Assembly (NCBI RefSeq): GCF_900112695.1
Contig: NZ_FOMT01000003.1
Location: forward strand, 62,001 to 126,000
DNA length: 64,000 bases
Direction: 5' to 3'
DNA from: Paenibacillus catalpae
GTDB lineage: Bacteria > Bacillota > Bacilli > Paenibacillales > Paenibacillaceae
In this document: one piece after another, positions 34,230-42,692 of the stretch
Numbering within the stretch: the stretch's first letter is position 1
Layout of the letters: every line of letters starts with the position of its first letter
Position numbers and translations under genes: made by a program
The notes under the pieces: generated by a model
What the model was told of the DNA's origin: nothing
The model's database searches: none
Seen by the model: only the letters and a program-made list of their open reading frames with translations

Positions 34230-34985
34230 GTGGAGCTAAAGCAGTATGTCCATATTGTGTGGAAGAAATGGTGGTTAGTTGCTGCCGTCGTCATTGTCGC
34301 TGTTATTGCAACAGGAATTAAAAGCTTCTTTTTTACCACCCCGATCTATCAAGCGAAAGCTACTCTCATCGTCAATCAATCTCCGCAGCAAGCAGGCGTA
34401 GAAACACTGAATCTTGGATTATTGCAATCCAACGTCATGTTGATCAATTCCTATAAAAAAATCGTTGAATCTGCATTCATAATGGATAAAGTGGTGGAGC
34501 AGAATGCAAGCCTGGGAGTAACCTCGGATCAGCTATCCTCCAAAGTCACGGTCACCTCCGCGGATGACTCGCAAGTCATGGAAATTATGTACACAGGCTC
34601 CTCCTATAAACAAGCGGCTCAAATCGTAAACGCGGTCTCCGGAGTATTCCAAGCGCAAATCCCCAACATCATGCAGGTCGATAATGTCACTATCCTAGAC
34701 AAGGCCAACGAGAACGATAAGCCTGTGCCGGTTAATAACAGTCCAATTCTAAATATAATAATCAGTTTTATCGTATCGCTCATGCTGGCCGTCGGCATCA
34801 TTTTCCTGCTGGATTATTTGGATGACACCATAAAGAGCGAATCCGAAATGCTGCAGACTCTAGATGTGCCAGTACTCGCCATGATTAATAAGATCAATAA
34901 GCATGATCTTGGTACGGACAATAAACCGTCCATTATGATGAAAAAGGACCTTAATGAAACGAAATTCGCCACTATTAATCAGTGA
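34230..34985 (+). CDS. Polysaccharide co-polymerase / chain-length regulator (Wzz, YveK-like)
   Basis: 251 residues from GTG 34230 with GGAGGG upstream. Two transmembrane helices, near residues 16-36 ('WWLVAAVVIVAVIATGIKSFF') and 170-192 ('ILNIIISFIVSLMLAVGIIF'), enclose an extracellular coil-rich domain ('ATLIVNQSPQQAGVETLNL'). This is the adaptor half of a bacterial tyrosine-kinase pair that sets polysaccharide length. The cytoplasmic tail is short and ends without the kinase. The kinase gene that normally follows directly is absent here; galU comes next after 88 bp. Confidence 0.88.
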   Translation: MELKQYVHIVWKKWWLVAAVVIVAVIATGIKSFFFTTPIYQAKATLIVNQSPQQAGVETLNLGLLQSNVMLINSYKKIVESAFIMDKVVEQNASLGVTSDQLSSKVTVTSADDSQVMEIMYTGSSYKQAAQIVNAVSGVFQAQIPNIMQVDNVTILDKANENDKPVPVNNSPILNIIISFIVSLMLAVGIIFLLDYLDDTIKSESEMLQTLDVPVLAMINKINKHDLGTDNKPSIMMKKDLNETKFATINQ

Positions 34986-35073
34986 TGCTTCTACGGTTTG
35001 GCAGCCCTAGGCGTTTAGTCGGGGCTTGTAATTTATAGAGAAACTATATTGGATAGGTGAGGGTGAGAGTGTA

Positions 35074-35967
35074 ATGAACAAGGTGAAAAAGGCTATTATT
35101 CCTGCCGCCGGACTCGGAACCCGGTTCCTGCCGGCAACAAAAGCGATGCCAAAAGAAATGCTGCCCATCGTCGACAAGCCAACCATTCAGTACATTGTGG
35201 AAGAAGCGATTGCATCTGGTATCGAGGACATTATCATCGTCACAGGTAAAGGAAAGAGAGCCATTGAAGATCATTTCGACCATGCCTTCGAGCTGGAGCA
35301 CAATCTGTTCAGCAAAGGCAAGTTTGAACTGCTGGATGAGGTTCGCCGCTCCTCGAACGTTGATATCCATTATATCCGGCAAAAAGAAGCAAGAGGATTA
35401 GGCCATGCCGTCTGGTGCGCTCGTAATTTTATCGGCAATGAACCGTTTGCTGTTCTTCTTGGCGATGACATTGTACAGTCGCCGGTCCCTTGCGTGAGGC
35501 AATTAATTGAGCAATACGAGCGGACAGACCGCTCTGTTATCGGTGTGCAGACCGTCAGAGACGATCAGACGGACCGGTATGGAATTGTAGACCCTCTTGA
35601 AAAACTCGACCGGCTTTACCAGGTAAAGCGATTTGTAGAAAAACCAAATAAAGGGCAGGCCCCTTCCAATCTGGCCATTATGGGACGGTATATTCTTACT
35701 CCGGAAATTTTTGATTTCCTCGAGCATCAAGAGGAAGGTGCCGGGGGAGAAATTCAACTGACGGATGCCATTCAGAAGTTAAATGAGTATCAAGGTGTTT
35801 ATGCCTACGATTTCGAAGGGATCCGTTATGATGTCGGCGAGAAGCTTGGCTTCATCACGACTACGATTGATTTTGCCCTGCGAAATGATGAATTGCGAAT
35901 TCCTCTGCTTGCCGCTATGGAAGAAATGATGACGCGCGAGCAGTCCAATAAGATCAGGTTGAGGTGA
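35074..35967 (+). CDS. galU: UTP-glucose-1-phosphate uridylyltransferase
   Basis: 297 residues. '[20 protein letters not shown]' is the nucleotide-binding opening, followed by '[20 protein letters not shown]', 'LGDDIVQS' and 'GIVDPLE...RFVEKP' elements. It makes UDP-glucose from UTP and glucose-1-P for exopolysaccharide and for glycolipid anchors of lipoteichoic acid. The ATG is preceded by GTGAGGGTGAGAG. It lies between the chain-length regulator and the priming transferase, so its product is probably used in this cluster. Also called gtaB in Bacillus. Confidence 0.94.
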   Translation: MNKVKKAIIPAAGLGTRFLPATKAMPKEMLPIVDKPTIQYIVEEAIASGIEDIIIVTGKGKRAIEDHFDHAFELEHNLFSKGKFELLDEVRRSSNVDIHYIRQKEARGLGHAVWCARNFIGNEPFAVLLGDDIVQSPVPCVRQLIEQYERTDRSVIGVQTVRDDQTDRYGIVDPLEKLDRLYQVKRFVEKPNKGQAPSNLAIMGRYILTPEIFDFLEHQEEGAGGEIQLTDAIQKLNEYQGVYAYDFEGIRYDVGEKLGFITTTIDFALRNDELRIPLLAAMEEMMTREQSNKIRLR

Positions 35968-35974
35968 TAGTAAT

Positions 35975-36664
35975 ATGGCTCCGACTCCTCAGCGCAATGA
36001 TCTCGAAACGTCCTTTGATGCTGCAACCCTATATACTGCTTACAAGCGTCGGTCTCTTCGTCTTTATTTAATGGGCAAGCGCGGATTTGACCTGATTGCC
36101 GCTATGGCAGGGCTCATTCTGCTCACCCCGCTTTTTCTTCTTGTTGCTTTATTAATCAAGCTGGAGAGCCCGAAAGGCTCTGTCTTTTTCTATCAAAACC
36201 GGGTAGGGCGTAACGAACAGACCTTTAAAATGTTCAAATTTCGTTCCATGGTTGATAACGCGGAGGAGATGCTTGAGAGCCTGCTGAGTCACAATGAAAT
36301 CGAAGGCGCCATGTTCAAGATGAAGAAGGATCCCCGAATTACAAAGGTAGGCAAATTTATCCGCAAAACGAGCATTGATGAGCTTCCCCAATTGTGGAAC
36401 GTCATCCGCGGCGATATGTCGCTTGTAGGTCCTCGTCCGGCCTTGCCCCGTGAGGTACAGGAGTACAGCAGCTACGACAAGCTTCGCCTTAAGGTGCAGC
36501 CGGGCTGCACGGGCCTATGGCAGGTCAGCGGACGCAACGAGCTCAGCTTTAATGAAATGGTAGAGCTGGACTTGAAGTATATCGAGGAGCGGGGATTTCT
36601 GCTTGATCTGAAGCTGGTTCTGCTCACCGTAAAGGTCATGTTCGGCTCCAAAAACGCTTATTAG
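35975..36664 (+). CDS. Undecaprenyl-phosphate sugar-1-phosphate transferase (priming enzyme)
   Basis: 229 residues. One hydrophobic segment near residues 37-60 ('DLIAAMAGLILLTPLFLLVA') is followed by the cytoplasmic catalytic domain of the bacterial sugar transferase family: 'FFYQNRVGRNEQTFKMFKF', 'KTSIDELPQLWNVIRGDMS', 'LVGPRPALPREV' and 'PGCTGLWQVSGRN'. It loads the first hexose-1-P (glucose or galactose type) on undecaprenyl phosphate. It is the short form that lacks the extra N-terminal membrane domain of WbaP. It starts 7 bp after galU, so they share a transcript. Confidence 0.92.
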   Translation: MAPTPQRNDLETSFDAATLYTAYKRRSLRLYLMGKRGFDLIAAMAGLILLTPLFLLVALLIKLESPKGSVFFYQNRVGRNEQTFKMFKFRSMVDNAEEMLESLLSHNEIEGAMFKMKKDPRITKVGKFIRKTSIDELPQLWNVIRGDMSLVGPRPALPREVQEYSSYDKLRLKVQPGCTGLWQVSGRNELSFNEMVELDLKYIEERGFLLDLKLVLLTVKVMFGSKNAY

Positions 36665-36691
36665 AGAGAGAGCGAAATGGAGGAGTCTGGA

Positions 36692-38062
36692 ATGAAGCTT
36701 GTACTGTTATCCGGCGGCTCGGGGAAGAGGCTATGGCCTCTTTCCAATGATGCACGCTCGAAGCAATTTCTGAAGGTGCTCGAGGATGAGCAACACCAGC
36801 TTGTATCCATGGTGCAGCGGGTATGGGGGCAAATTGCGGAGCGGGGACTTGCTGATTGCAGCTATATTGCTACCGGCAAATCACAAATTGAGATGATGCA
36901 TAATCAGATCGGCCGCCATGTTCCTTTAATTATTGAGCCCGAGCGCAGGGATACGTTTGCGGCGATTGCTTTAACTGCCGCTTATCTCTATTCGGAGCAA
37001 GAGACGAGTCTGGATGAAGTGATTGCGATTCTGCCGGTTGATCCTTATGTCGAAAGCCGTTTTTTTGACGAAGTGAAGCAGTTGGAGACGGTGCTGAGGG
37101 ATTCGGATGCCAACCTGGCATTAATCGGAGTGAGACCTACTTATCCCTCCTCGAAATATGGTTACATTGTACCTTCGGTACACTCGGGAGAGTCCGGTTA
37201 CCGCAAGGTGAACCGATTTGAAGAGAAACCATCGGAGGAACGTGCGGCTCAGCTGATTGAGCAGCATGATGCGCTCTGGAACTGCGGCGTATTTGCGTTC
37301 AAGCTTGGTTTTCTTATCGGGCTGTTGGAGGAGAAGGGGCTGCCTCGCCATTATAAGGAGTTAGTCCGGTCGTATCATACCCTTCCTAAGGTCAGCTTCG
37401 ACTACGAAGTGGTCGAGCGGACGGAACAGATCATAGTCCGTCCGTATGAAGGTTACTGGAAGGACCTTGGTACCTGGAATACGTTGACGGAAGAGATGGG
37501 CAATCATCTGATCGGCAAAGGCATGATCAGCGAGGACAGTATAAATACCAATCTTATTAATGAAATTGATATCCCGGTCTCCATTCTCGGTTTGTCCAAT
37601 GTGGTTGTAGCTGTCAGCCCCGACGGGATTCTGGTCGCGGACAAAAGCGCCAGTCCGAGGGTGAAGGACTTTATCAACTATAATCAGGGTCCGATGTTCG
37701 AAGAGCGGAGCTGGGGCTGGGCACGGATTCTGGATGATCAGCGTTACGATGACGGCCGCGCTGTTGTGACGAAGCGGGTAGGGATACTCGAGGGACGCAA
37801 CATCAGTTATCAGCTGCATATTAACCGGGAAGAAGTATGGACGATCGTAAAAGGTGAGGGCGAGTTCATACAAAACGGCAATTATATGCGGGTGAAGGCA
37901 GGCAATGTGCTTCATATCCCGATGAAGACGCTGCACAGTATCCGGGCGGTGTCCGAGCTTGAAATTATCATCGTACAGTCAGGCAACGGGGAAGAGGACA
38001 GCCGGATTGTAGAGCTTTACAATACCTGGGAAGAAGTCGAGGAGCATTGTACAAATATGTAG
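36692..38062 (+). CDS. manC: Mannose-1-phosphate guanylyltransferase / mannose-6-phosphate isomerase (ManC type)
   Basis: 456 residues. The N-terminal nucleotidyltransferase has 'LLSGGSGKRLWPLSNDARSK', 'PLIIEPERRDTFAAIALTA' and 'VNRFEEKPSEERAAQLIE'. The C-terminal cupin (about 345-440) has 'NISYQLHINREEVWTIVKGE' and 'GNVLHIPMKTLHSIRA'. Together they make GDP-mannose from mannose phosphates, which implies mannose or a GDP-mannose-derived sugar such as fucose or rhamnose in the polymer. ATG 36692 follows GGAGGAG. A hairpin after the stop separates it from the next gene. Confidence 0.92.
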   Translation: MKLVLLSGGSGKRLWPLSNDARSKQFLKVLEDEQHQLVSMVQRVWGQIAERGLADCSYIATGKSQIEMMHNQIGRHVPLIIEPERRDTFAAIALTAAYLYSEQETSLDEVIAILPVDPYVESRFFDEVKQLETVLRDSDANLALIGVRPTYPSSKYGYIVPSVHSGESGYRKVNRFEEKPSEERAAQLIEQHDALWNCGVFAFKLGFLIGLLEEKGLPRHYKELVRSYHTLPKVSFDYEVVERTEQIIVRPYEGYWKDLGTWNTLTEEMGNHLIGKGMISEDSINTNLINEIDIPVSILGLSNVVVAVSPDGILVADKSASPRVKDFINYNQGPMFEERSWGWARILDDQRYDDGRAVVTKRVGILEGRNISYQLHINREEVWTIVKGEGEFIQNGNYMRVKAGNVLHIPMKTLHSIRAVSELEIIIVQSGNGEEDSRIVELYNTWEEVEEHCTNM

Positions 38063-38072
38063 GCAAATAAAC

Positions 38073-38110
38073 AAAGGCGCATTCGTCTCCTAAGGAGGCA
38101 ATGCGCCTTT
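38073..38110 (+). terminator. Hairpin after manC
   Basis: AAAGGCGCATT pairs perfectly with AATGCGCCTTT; a small CTCC/GGAG stem lies in the loop. The T-run is short, so termination may be partial. Confidence 0.75.
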
Positions 38111-38181
38111 CTATCCTGGTTAACTCGCAGAAATATGATAAATGGCAGGGTGCTGAGGCGATTAACAGCAAGGGGAGAATA

Positions 38182-39327
38182 ATGATGATCCGTTCTGAGG
38201 TGCTTAATGTAAGCTCTTTTTCAAATGAACTGCAGTTCTTGCTGCGGCTGCTGCGCAGTGATTATAAGCTGGAAGTGGAAGAAGCCGTGCAGCTTGCAGA
38301 GGAAATTGACTGGCAGCTGTTTCTTCGGTTTGCCGTTTATCATCAGACCCATCCTGTCTTGTATCCTTTGCTCGTGCAGTTAAATGCCAAGCTGCAGTGG
38401 ACGCCGGATCACGTGATGTCCAGGCTAAGAGATCTTTGTTCACGGAATACACTCCTCATGCACCAATTGCACGAGGAGATGGGGCGTATTAACGGAATGA
38501 TGGAAAAACAAGGCATTCGTCCGCTGTTTCTCAAGGGGCCGGTTCTTGCCGCTCTGCTGTATGGAGACTTGTCCGGACGTACCTCCGGTAATTTGGATAT
38601 TCTGGTTGCCAGACAGGATTGGGATAGGAGTGTGCAGCAATTGCTGTCTGCCGGGTATATGATGGCGAAGCAGTATGGAGTGGATAATGTATTAAATTAT
38701 ACCGAGCGAAATACCCATCATCTCGTCTATATCCATCCGGATAAAAACATAGAAGTAGAGCTTCATTGGAAACTCAATCCGAATACGGAAATGGAGCCTT
38801 CTTTCGCAGAGTTGTGGGCGCGCAGGCAAGCCAGCTCCTTCCCAAAATCCATATATACGCTGGGCAATGAAGATTTGCTGGTGTATTTAATTTTGCACGG
38901 AACGAGGCATGGCTGGTCATCCCTTAAGTGGCTTCTTGATATTGACAGGATGATGGGCCGGTTTCTGAATTGGAACCGGGCAAATCAGTTATTCGAGGAG
39001 AGCGGGAGCAGGCAGTTTGGAGGAGAGGCTTTTTTGTTAGCAACGCAATTGCTCGGAACCTTGCTGCCGGAGGAAGCACATGTAATGACACTGGAGCCAA
39101 AGGCCAGGCGGCTGGCGCATATGGTTCTTCCTTTTATCCGTGAGGAGCTGAGCTTGTACCCGAAGCCCGAGCGCAAGGAAATTGCGGTTCTCTTCAACCG
39201 TTATTTGCTGGCGACGATGAACTGCAGGCAAAAGCTGCTTTATATCATGTACAAGCTTTATCCGAGCTCTAAAGATTTCTGGCGGCAAGTGAAGCGGCAG
39301 ACGCCCAAGGAGAAGGCCTCCTCATGA
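38182..39327 (+). CDS. Uncharacterised nucleotidyltransferase-fold protein (PF14907 type)
   Basis: 381 residues from ATG 38182 (AAGGGGAGA upstream; a second ATG follows directly). The centre reads 'IRPLFLKGPVLAALLYGDLS' and 'NLDILVARQDWDRSVQQLLS', the substrate-binding and Asp-containing motif of this nucleotidyltransferase family, with 'NIEVELHWKLNP' and 'LVYLILHGTRHGWSSLKWLL' later. Proteins of this family often sit in polysaccharide or lasso-peptide clusters; no precursor peptide or cyclase is present here. The role is unknown. It is in line with the exopolysaccharide genes but behind a hairpin. Confidence 0.75.
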   Translation: MMIRSEVLNVSSFSNELQFLLRLLRSDYKLEVEEAVQLAEEIDWQLFLRFAVYHQTHPVLYPLLVQLNAKLQWTPDHVMSRLRDLCSRNTLLMHQLHEEMGRINGMMEKQGIRPLFLKGPVLAALLYGDLSGRTSGNLDILVARQDWDRSVQQLLSAGYMMAKQYGVDNVLNYTERNTHHLVYIHPDKNIEVELHWKLNPNTEMEPSFAELWARRQASSFPKSIYTLGNEDLLVYLILHGTRHGWSSLKWLLDIDRMMGRFLNWNRANQLFEESGSRQFGGEAFLLATQLLGTLLPEEAHVMTLEPKARRLAHMVLPFIREELSLYPKPERKEIAVLFNRYLLATMNCRQKLLYIMYKLYPSSKDFWRQVKRQTPKEKASS

Positions 39328-39337
39328 AAAAATCTAG

Positions 39338-39367
39338 TTGACGCGCATTTGGATGAAGTGGTAATAT
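39338..39367 (+). promoter_or_regulatory. Candidate promoter of the Tad operon
   Basis: TTGACG (39338-39343) and TAATAT (39362-39367) are separated by 18 bp. Transcription would start near 39374 and give a leader of about 115 nt holding the hairpin at 39403-39452. Confidence 0.5.
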
Positions 39368-39402
39368 TTGTACATTACAAATTGAATCGGCAAATGTACG
39401 GA

Positions 39403-39452
39403 AGCACCGTAGAAGGCCGCAGGTAAACTGCGCCTTTTATGGTGCTTTTTTT
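39403..39452 (+). terminator. Complex terminator hairpin in the Tad operon leader
   Basis: AGCACC (39403-39408) pairs with GGTGCT (39441-39446); inside it AAGG/CCTT and CGCAG/CTGCG extend the stem; a T-run follows at 39445-39452. It is either the terminator of the upstream gene or an attenuator of the Tad operon. Upstream GTACATT (39370-39376) and AATGTAC (39393-39399) form another stem. Confidence 0.75.
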
Positions 39453-39487
39453 GCGTTTGCCGGATGAAGAAAGGCAGGAGCAGGCAG

Positions 39488-40600
39488 GTGAGGCATCAAT
39501 TAGTGATTGCAGTCAAGGAGCGGGATTATGTGAAACGGCTTGCCGATTATGTTCGGGATAGTCCATTCAGCGAGCAGTGGCAGCTGACGGCATTTACTCA
39601 TGCGGAGGCATTTGTGCAATTTTTGAAGTCCGGTTATCCGGTTCACGGGATCTCCGCACAGCCAAGCATGCTGGAGGCCGCTGCTGAAGTATTGCCGGAG
39701 GGGGTCCCGGTTGCAGCGCTGGTCACGGCTCTGGGGCAGTTCCCGGACTATCACGAATTGCTTCAATTCCAATCGCTCCCGGCGCTGCTGCAAGGAATGG
39801 CTTCCCTGATGGTACCGGCTTCACAGCAGGCTGCAAGAGAGCAGGCTGCCCAAGTGATAACCGTCTATTCGGCATCCGGAGGTGTCGGGAAAACAACGTT
39901 GGCCAGACAGCTCATACAAACAGCCTCGAGTAACGGTGAGCGCGTATTTTATTTGAATCTGGAACGCTGGAATACCGTTGATGCCTGGCTGGAAGCCGGA
40001 GCAGCTCTCGGGGATGAAGGCTTATCTCAGCTGCTTTATACGCTGCAGTCGCATCCTGACAAGGTCAACGATTGGCTTGCACGGCACTGTAAGCGGCATG
40101 CGCTGTTACGCGCGGATTATATTCTGCCGTGCTCAAATCCGGAAGACCGGATGACACTTCATGCCGCTGATGCTGAAGCTATTATTCGAGCGATTGCCGC
40201 AACGGGTCACTATGATCGCATTGTGATCGATCTGGATGAAGGGCTTGATGAGCTGCATTTGGCGGTATTGGAGCAGAGCAATCAGATTATTTGGCTTGTG
40301 ACGGAGGATCCGGCTATTCAGCGCAAAAGCCAGTTAGCCTTTCAATACGGCAGGCAGCGGTTTGGGGAGAGGTTCAGGTCTCTGGATCACCGCCTACTTA
40401 TGGTTGTAAACCGCAGTGATGGCCAGTTCCATACAGGACGCAGCACATTTAAGCCGGCTTTTGCCGTGCTTCCTGATACAGGTACTGCCGGCAGAGGGGC
40501 TTCATCTGCTCTGGCATCGCCTCCGTATATGGCGGCTGTTGAGCGGTTGTTCCAGCAGTTGGTGAAGGAGGAAGGAGGAATTACGATTGCTACCGGATGA
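39488..40600 (+). CDS. tadZ: TadZ/CpaE-like pilus-localising ATPase
   Basis: 370 residues from GTG 39488, chosen for AGGAG seven bases upstream over an ATG at 39464 without a site. Residues 1-120 look like a receiver-type domain without a clear phosphorylation site ('LVIAVKERDYVKRLADYV'). The rest is a MinD/ParA-type ATPase with a P-loop 'SASGGVGKTTLAR' (Lys135), Walker-B-like 'YDRIVIDLDEGLDELH' and 'IIWLVTEDPAIQRKS'. TadZ places the Tad machinery at a cell site. It is the first gene of the operon and overlaps tadA by 14 bp. Confidence 0.85.
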   Translation: MRHQLVIAVKERDYVKRLADYVRDSPFSEQWQLTAFTHAEAFVQFLKSGYPVHGISAQPSMLEAAAEVLPEGVPVAALVTALGQFPDYHELLQFQSLPALLQGMASLMVPASQQAAREQAAQVITVYSASGGVGKTTLARQLIQTASSNGERVFYLNLERWNTVDAWLEAGAALGDEGLSQLLYTLQSHPDKVNDWLARHCKRHALLRADYILPCSNPEDRMTLHAADAEAIIRAIAATGHYDRIVIDLDEGLDELHLAVLEQSNQIIWLVTEDPAIQRKSQLAFQYGRQRFGERFRSLDHRLLMVVNRSDGQFHTGRSTFKPAFAVLPDTGTAGRGASSALASPPYMAAVERLFQQLVKEEGGITIATG

Positions 40601-41831
40601 ATCGGTTCTCGAGCTGAAAAACCGGATCAAAGAGCAGCTCGATTACAACGGCTCCGTTACGGACGAGCAGCTTACGGCCATTGTGGAGAAGACCGTATTT
40701 GCTTGGAGCAAGAGCTATCCGCTGACCGCAACGGAGCTGGCGTCACTTGTACGGCGGCTGTTTCACTCCTTTAGGGGACTCGATATTTTACAGCCGCTTA
40801 TGGATGACTCAACGGTTACGGAAGTGATGATTAATAATCACTCGGAGATTTTTGTCGAGCGCAACGGGCATCTTAGCCAACTTCCCGTTGCCTTTGAGAG
40901 CAAGGAGCGGCTGGAGGATCTGATTCAGTCGATAGTTGCGAGCGTGAACCGCGTTGTTAATGAATCGTCTCCCATTGTAGATGCGCGACTCAAAGACGGC
41001 TCCCGCGTTCATATCGTCCTCCCTCCAGTTGCGCTGCGGGGACCGGCGATGACGATTCGTAAATTTCCGGAGCGGCCGCTGACGATGGACGAGCTGGTCG
41101 CGAAAGGGGCTTTAACACGGGAAGCGGCCGTTTTTTTGCAGCTGCTGACGAGGGCGCAATACAACATTTTTATTAGCGGCGGAACAGGGACGGGGAAGAC
41201 CACCTTTCTGAATGCCTTATCCCAGTACATTCCCCGCGATGAACGTCTTGTTACGATTGAAGATTCCGCGGAGCTTCAAATCCGGAATGTTCCTAACCTC
41301 GTATCGCTCGAGACGCGTAATGCGAATACAGAAGGCAAGGGAGAGATTGCGATCCGCGATCTGATCCGCGCTTCACTTCGGATGAGGCCTAACCGGATCA
41401 TCGTTGGAGAGGTGCGGGGCGGCGAAGCGCTGGATATGCTGGCGGCCATGAACACCGGCCATGCGGGAAGCATGTCCACGGGCCACAGTAATGGCCCGCG
41501 GGACATGATGTCTAGGCTCGAGACAATGGTGATGAGTGCGGCGGAGATGCCTGTTCCGGTTATCCGTAAGCAGATCGCGTCAGCGCTGGATATTATAATC
41601 CATTTGTCCCGCTTTAGAGACCGTTCCCGCCGCGTTACAGAAATTTGCGAGGTCGTTGGGATGGAAGAGGGAGAGATTGTTGTCCGGCCGCTCTTCCAAT
41701 TCGAAGAAGAGGGGGAGGAAGACGGAAGAGTGATCGGAACGCTCAAGCGCACGGGTTATAAGCTTCAGCATGCCGACAAGCTGAGCATGGCCGGAATTCA
41801 TCTTACGGAGGAGGATGTCTTATGCCTGTGA
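40587..41831 (+). CDS. tadA: TadA/CpaF secretion ATPase
   Basis: 414 residues from TTG 40587, ten bases after GGAGG. The N-terminal domain has 'ILQPLMDDSTVTEVMINNHS' and 'VNESSPIVDARLKDGSRVHI'. The ATPase core has P-loop 'GGTGTGKTTFLNAL' (Lys204), the Asp box 'LVTIEDSAELQI', Walker B 'RIIVGEVRGGEALDML' and the His box 'TGHAGSMSTGHSN'. It is the cytoplasmic hexameric motor that powers Flp pilus assembly. It overlaps tadZ upstream and tadB downstream (10 bp), so the three are translationally coupled. Confidence 0.95.
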   Translation: MLPDESVLELKNRIKEQLDYNGSVTDEQLTAIVEKTVFAWSKSYPLTATELASLVRRLFHSFRGLDILQPLMDDSTVTEVMINNHSEIFVERNGHLSQLPVAFESKERLEDLIQSIVASVNRVVNESSPIVDARLKDGSRVHIVLPPVALRGPAMTIRKFPERPLTMDELVAKGALTREAAVFLQLLTRAQYNIFISGGTGTGKTTFLNALSQYIPRDERLVTIEDSAELQIRNVPNLVSLETRNANTEGKGEIAIRDLIRASLRMRPNRIIVGEVRGGEALDMLAAMNTGHAGSMSTGHSNGPRDMMSRLETMVMSAAEMPVPVIRKQIASALDIIIHLSRFRDRSRRVTEICEVVGMEEGEIVVRPLFQFEEEGEEDGRVIGTLKRTGYKLQHADKLSMAGIHLTEEDVLCL

Positions 41832-42682
41832 TGCGGACAACTCCTCTGGCTGCAAGATTACGTGCAATGCTTGAATGGTGCGGATGGGATTCTTCCTTCC
41901 GGGCAGGCGTTCAGCGAAGCTCGCCAAATACGGTGAAGGCATTGCAGGATTATAACCAGTACCGTTTGTCCTACGGGCAGTTCATGGGATCTGCTGCAGC
42001 AGGCTGCCTTATTATATTTGCCGCCATTTATCTCGTCTATCATTCGTTTACCGTATCCTTATTGCTCGCTATAGCGGGATTGGCCGCACCAAGATTGTAC
42101 AAGTCTTCTTTGCTGATCCGCCGGAAGGAGCGGCTGCAGCTGCAATTCAAGGAGGCGCTGTATTCGCTTGCTTCCTCCCTTGCAGCAGGCCGTTCGGTGG
42201 AGAACGCATTTCTTGCTGCGATTGATGATTTAAAAATGCTGTACCCGGATCCAAATACGGAGCTGCTGCTGGAATTTCAGATTATCAGGCACCGCCTGGA
42301 TAATGCCGAACCGCTTGAGCAGGCGCTGCGCAGCTTGGCGAGGCGTGCCCATCTTGACGATATAACACAATTTGCGGATGTGTTTGCGGTATGCAAACGA
42401 TCCGGCGGTGATCTGGTCGAGGTGATGAAACGAACCTCGCAGACGATAGGGGAGAAGCTTGAGGTCAAACAGGAAATCTCCGTCCTGCTTGCGCAGAAAC
42501 GTTTTGAAGCCCGGATCATGATAGCCGTTCCCTTTGCCTTCCTTGGCTTCTTGAGTGCATTTGCCCCTGATTATATGAAGCCGCTGTACGGAGGAGCCGG
42601 CTATGTGCTGCTGACCATTGGCCTGGCTGTACTCGCTTTTTGTTTTTGGCTGATTCATCGAATTATGCAAATTCGCGTTTAG
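41822..42682 (+). CDS. tadB: TadB-like platform protein
   Basis: 286 residues. Two N-terminal hydrophobic segments ('FMGSAAAGCLIIFAAIYLVYH' region) and two at the C-terminus ('MIAVPFAFLGFLSAF', 'VLLTIGLAVLAFCFWLI') flank a GspF-type cytoplasmic domain ('FKEALYSLASSLAAGRSVEN', 'FADVFAVCKRSGGDLVEVMK'). With TadC it forms the inner-membrane platform that TadA turns. GGAGGAGG precedes the ATG, which lies inside the tadA 3' end. Confidence 0.92.
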   Translation: MPVMRTTPLAARLRAMLEWCGWDSSFRAGVQRSSPNTVKALQDYNQYRLSYGQFMGSAAAGCLIIFAAIYLVYHSFTVSLLLAIAGLAAPRLYKSSLLIRRKERLQLQFKEALYSLASSLAAGRSVENAFLAAIDDLKMLYPDPNTELLLEFQIIRHRLDNAEPLEQALRSLARRAHLDDITQFADVFAVCKRSGGDLVEVMKRTSQTIGEKLEVKQEISVLLAQKRFEARIMIAVPFAFLGFLSAFAPDYMKPLYGGAGYVLLTIGLAVLAFCFWLIHRIMQIRV

Positions 42683-42692
42683 GAGGAGTGGA

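Noticed and set aside
39370-39452. c-di-GMP type I riboswitch before the Tad operon
   Set aside because: Pilus operons can carry one and a hairpin is present, but the conserved core sequences of that class could not be found by eye.
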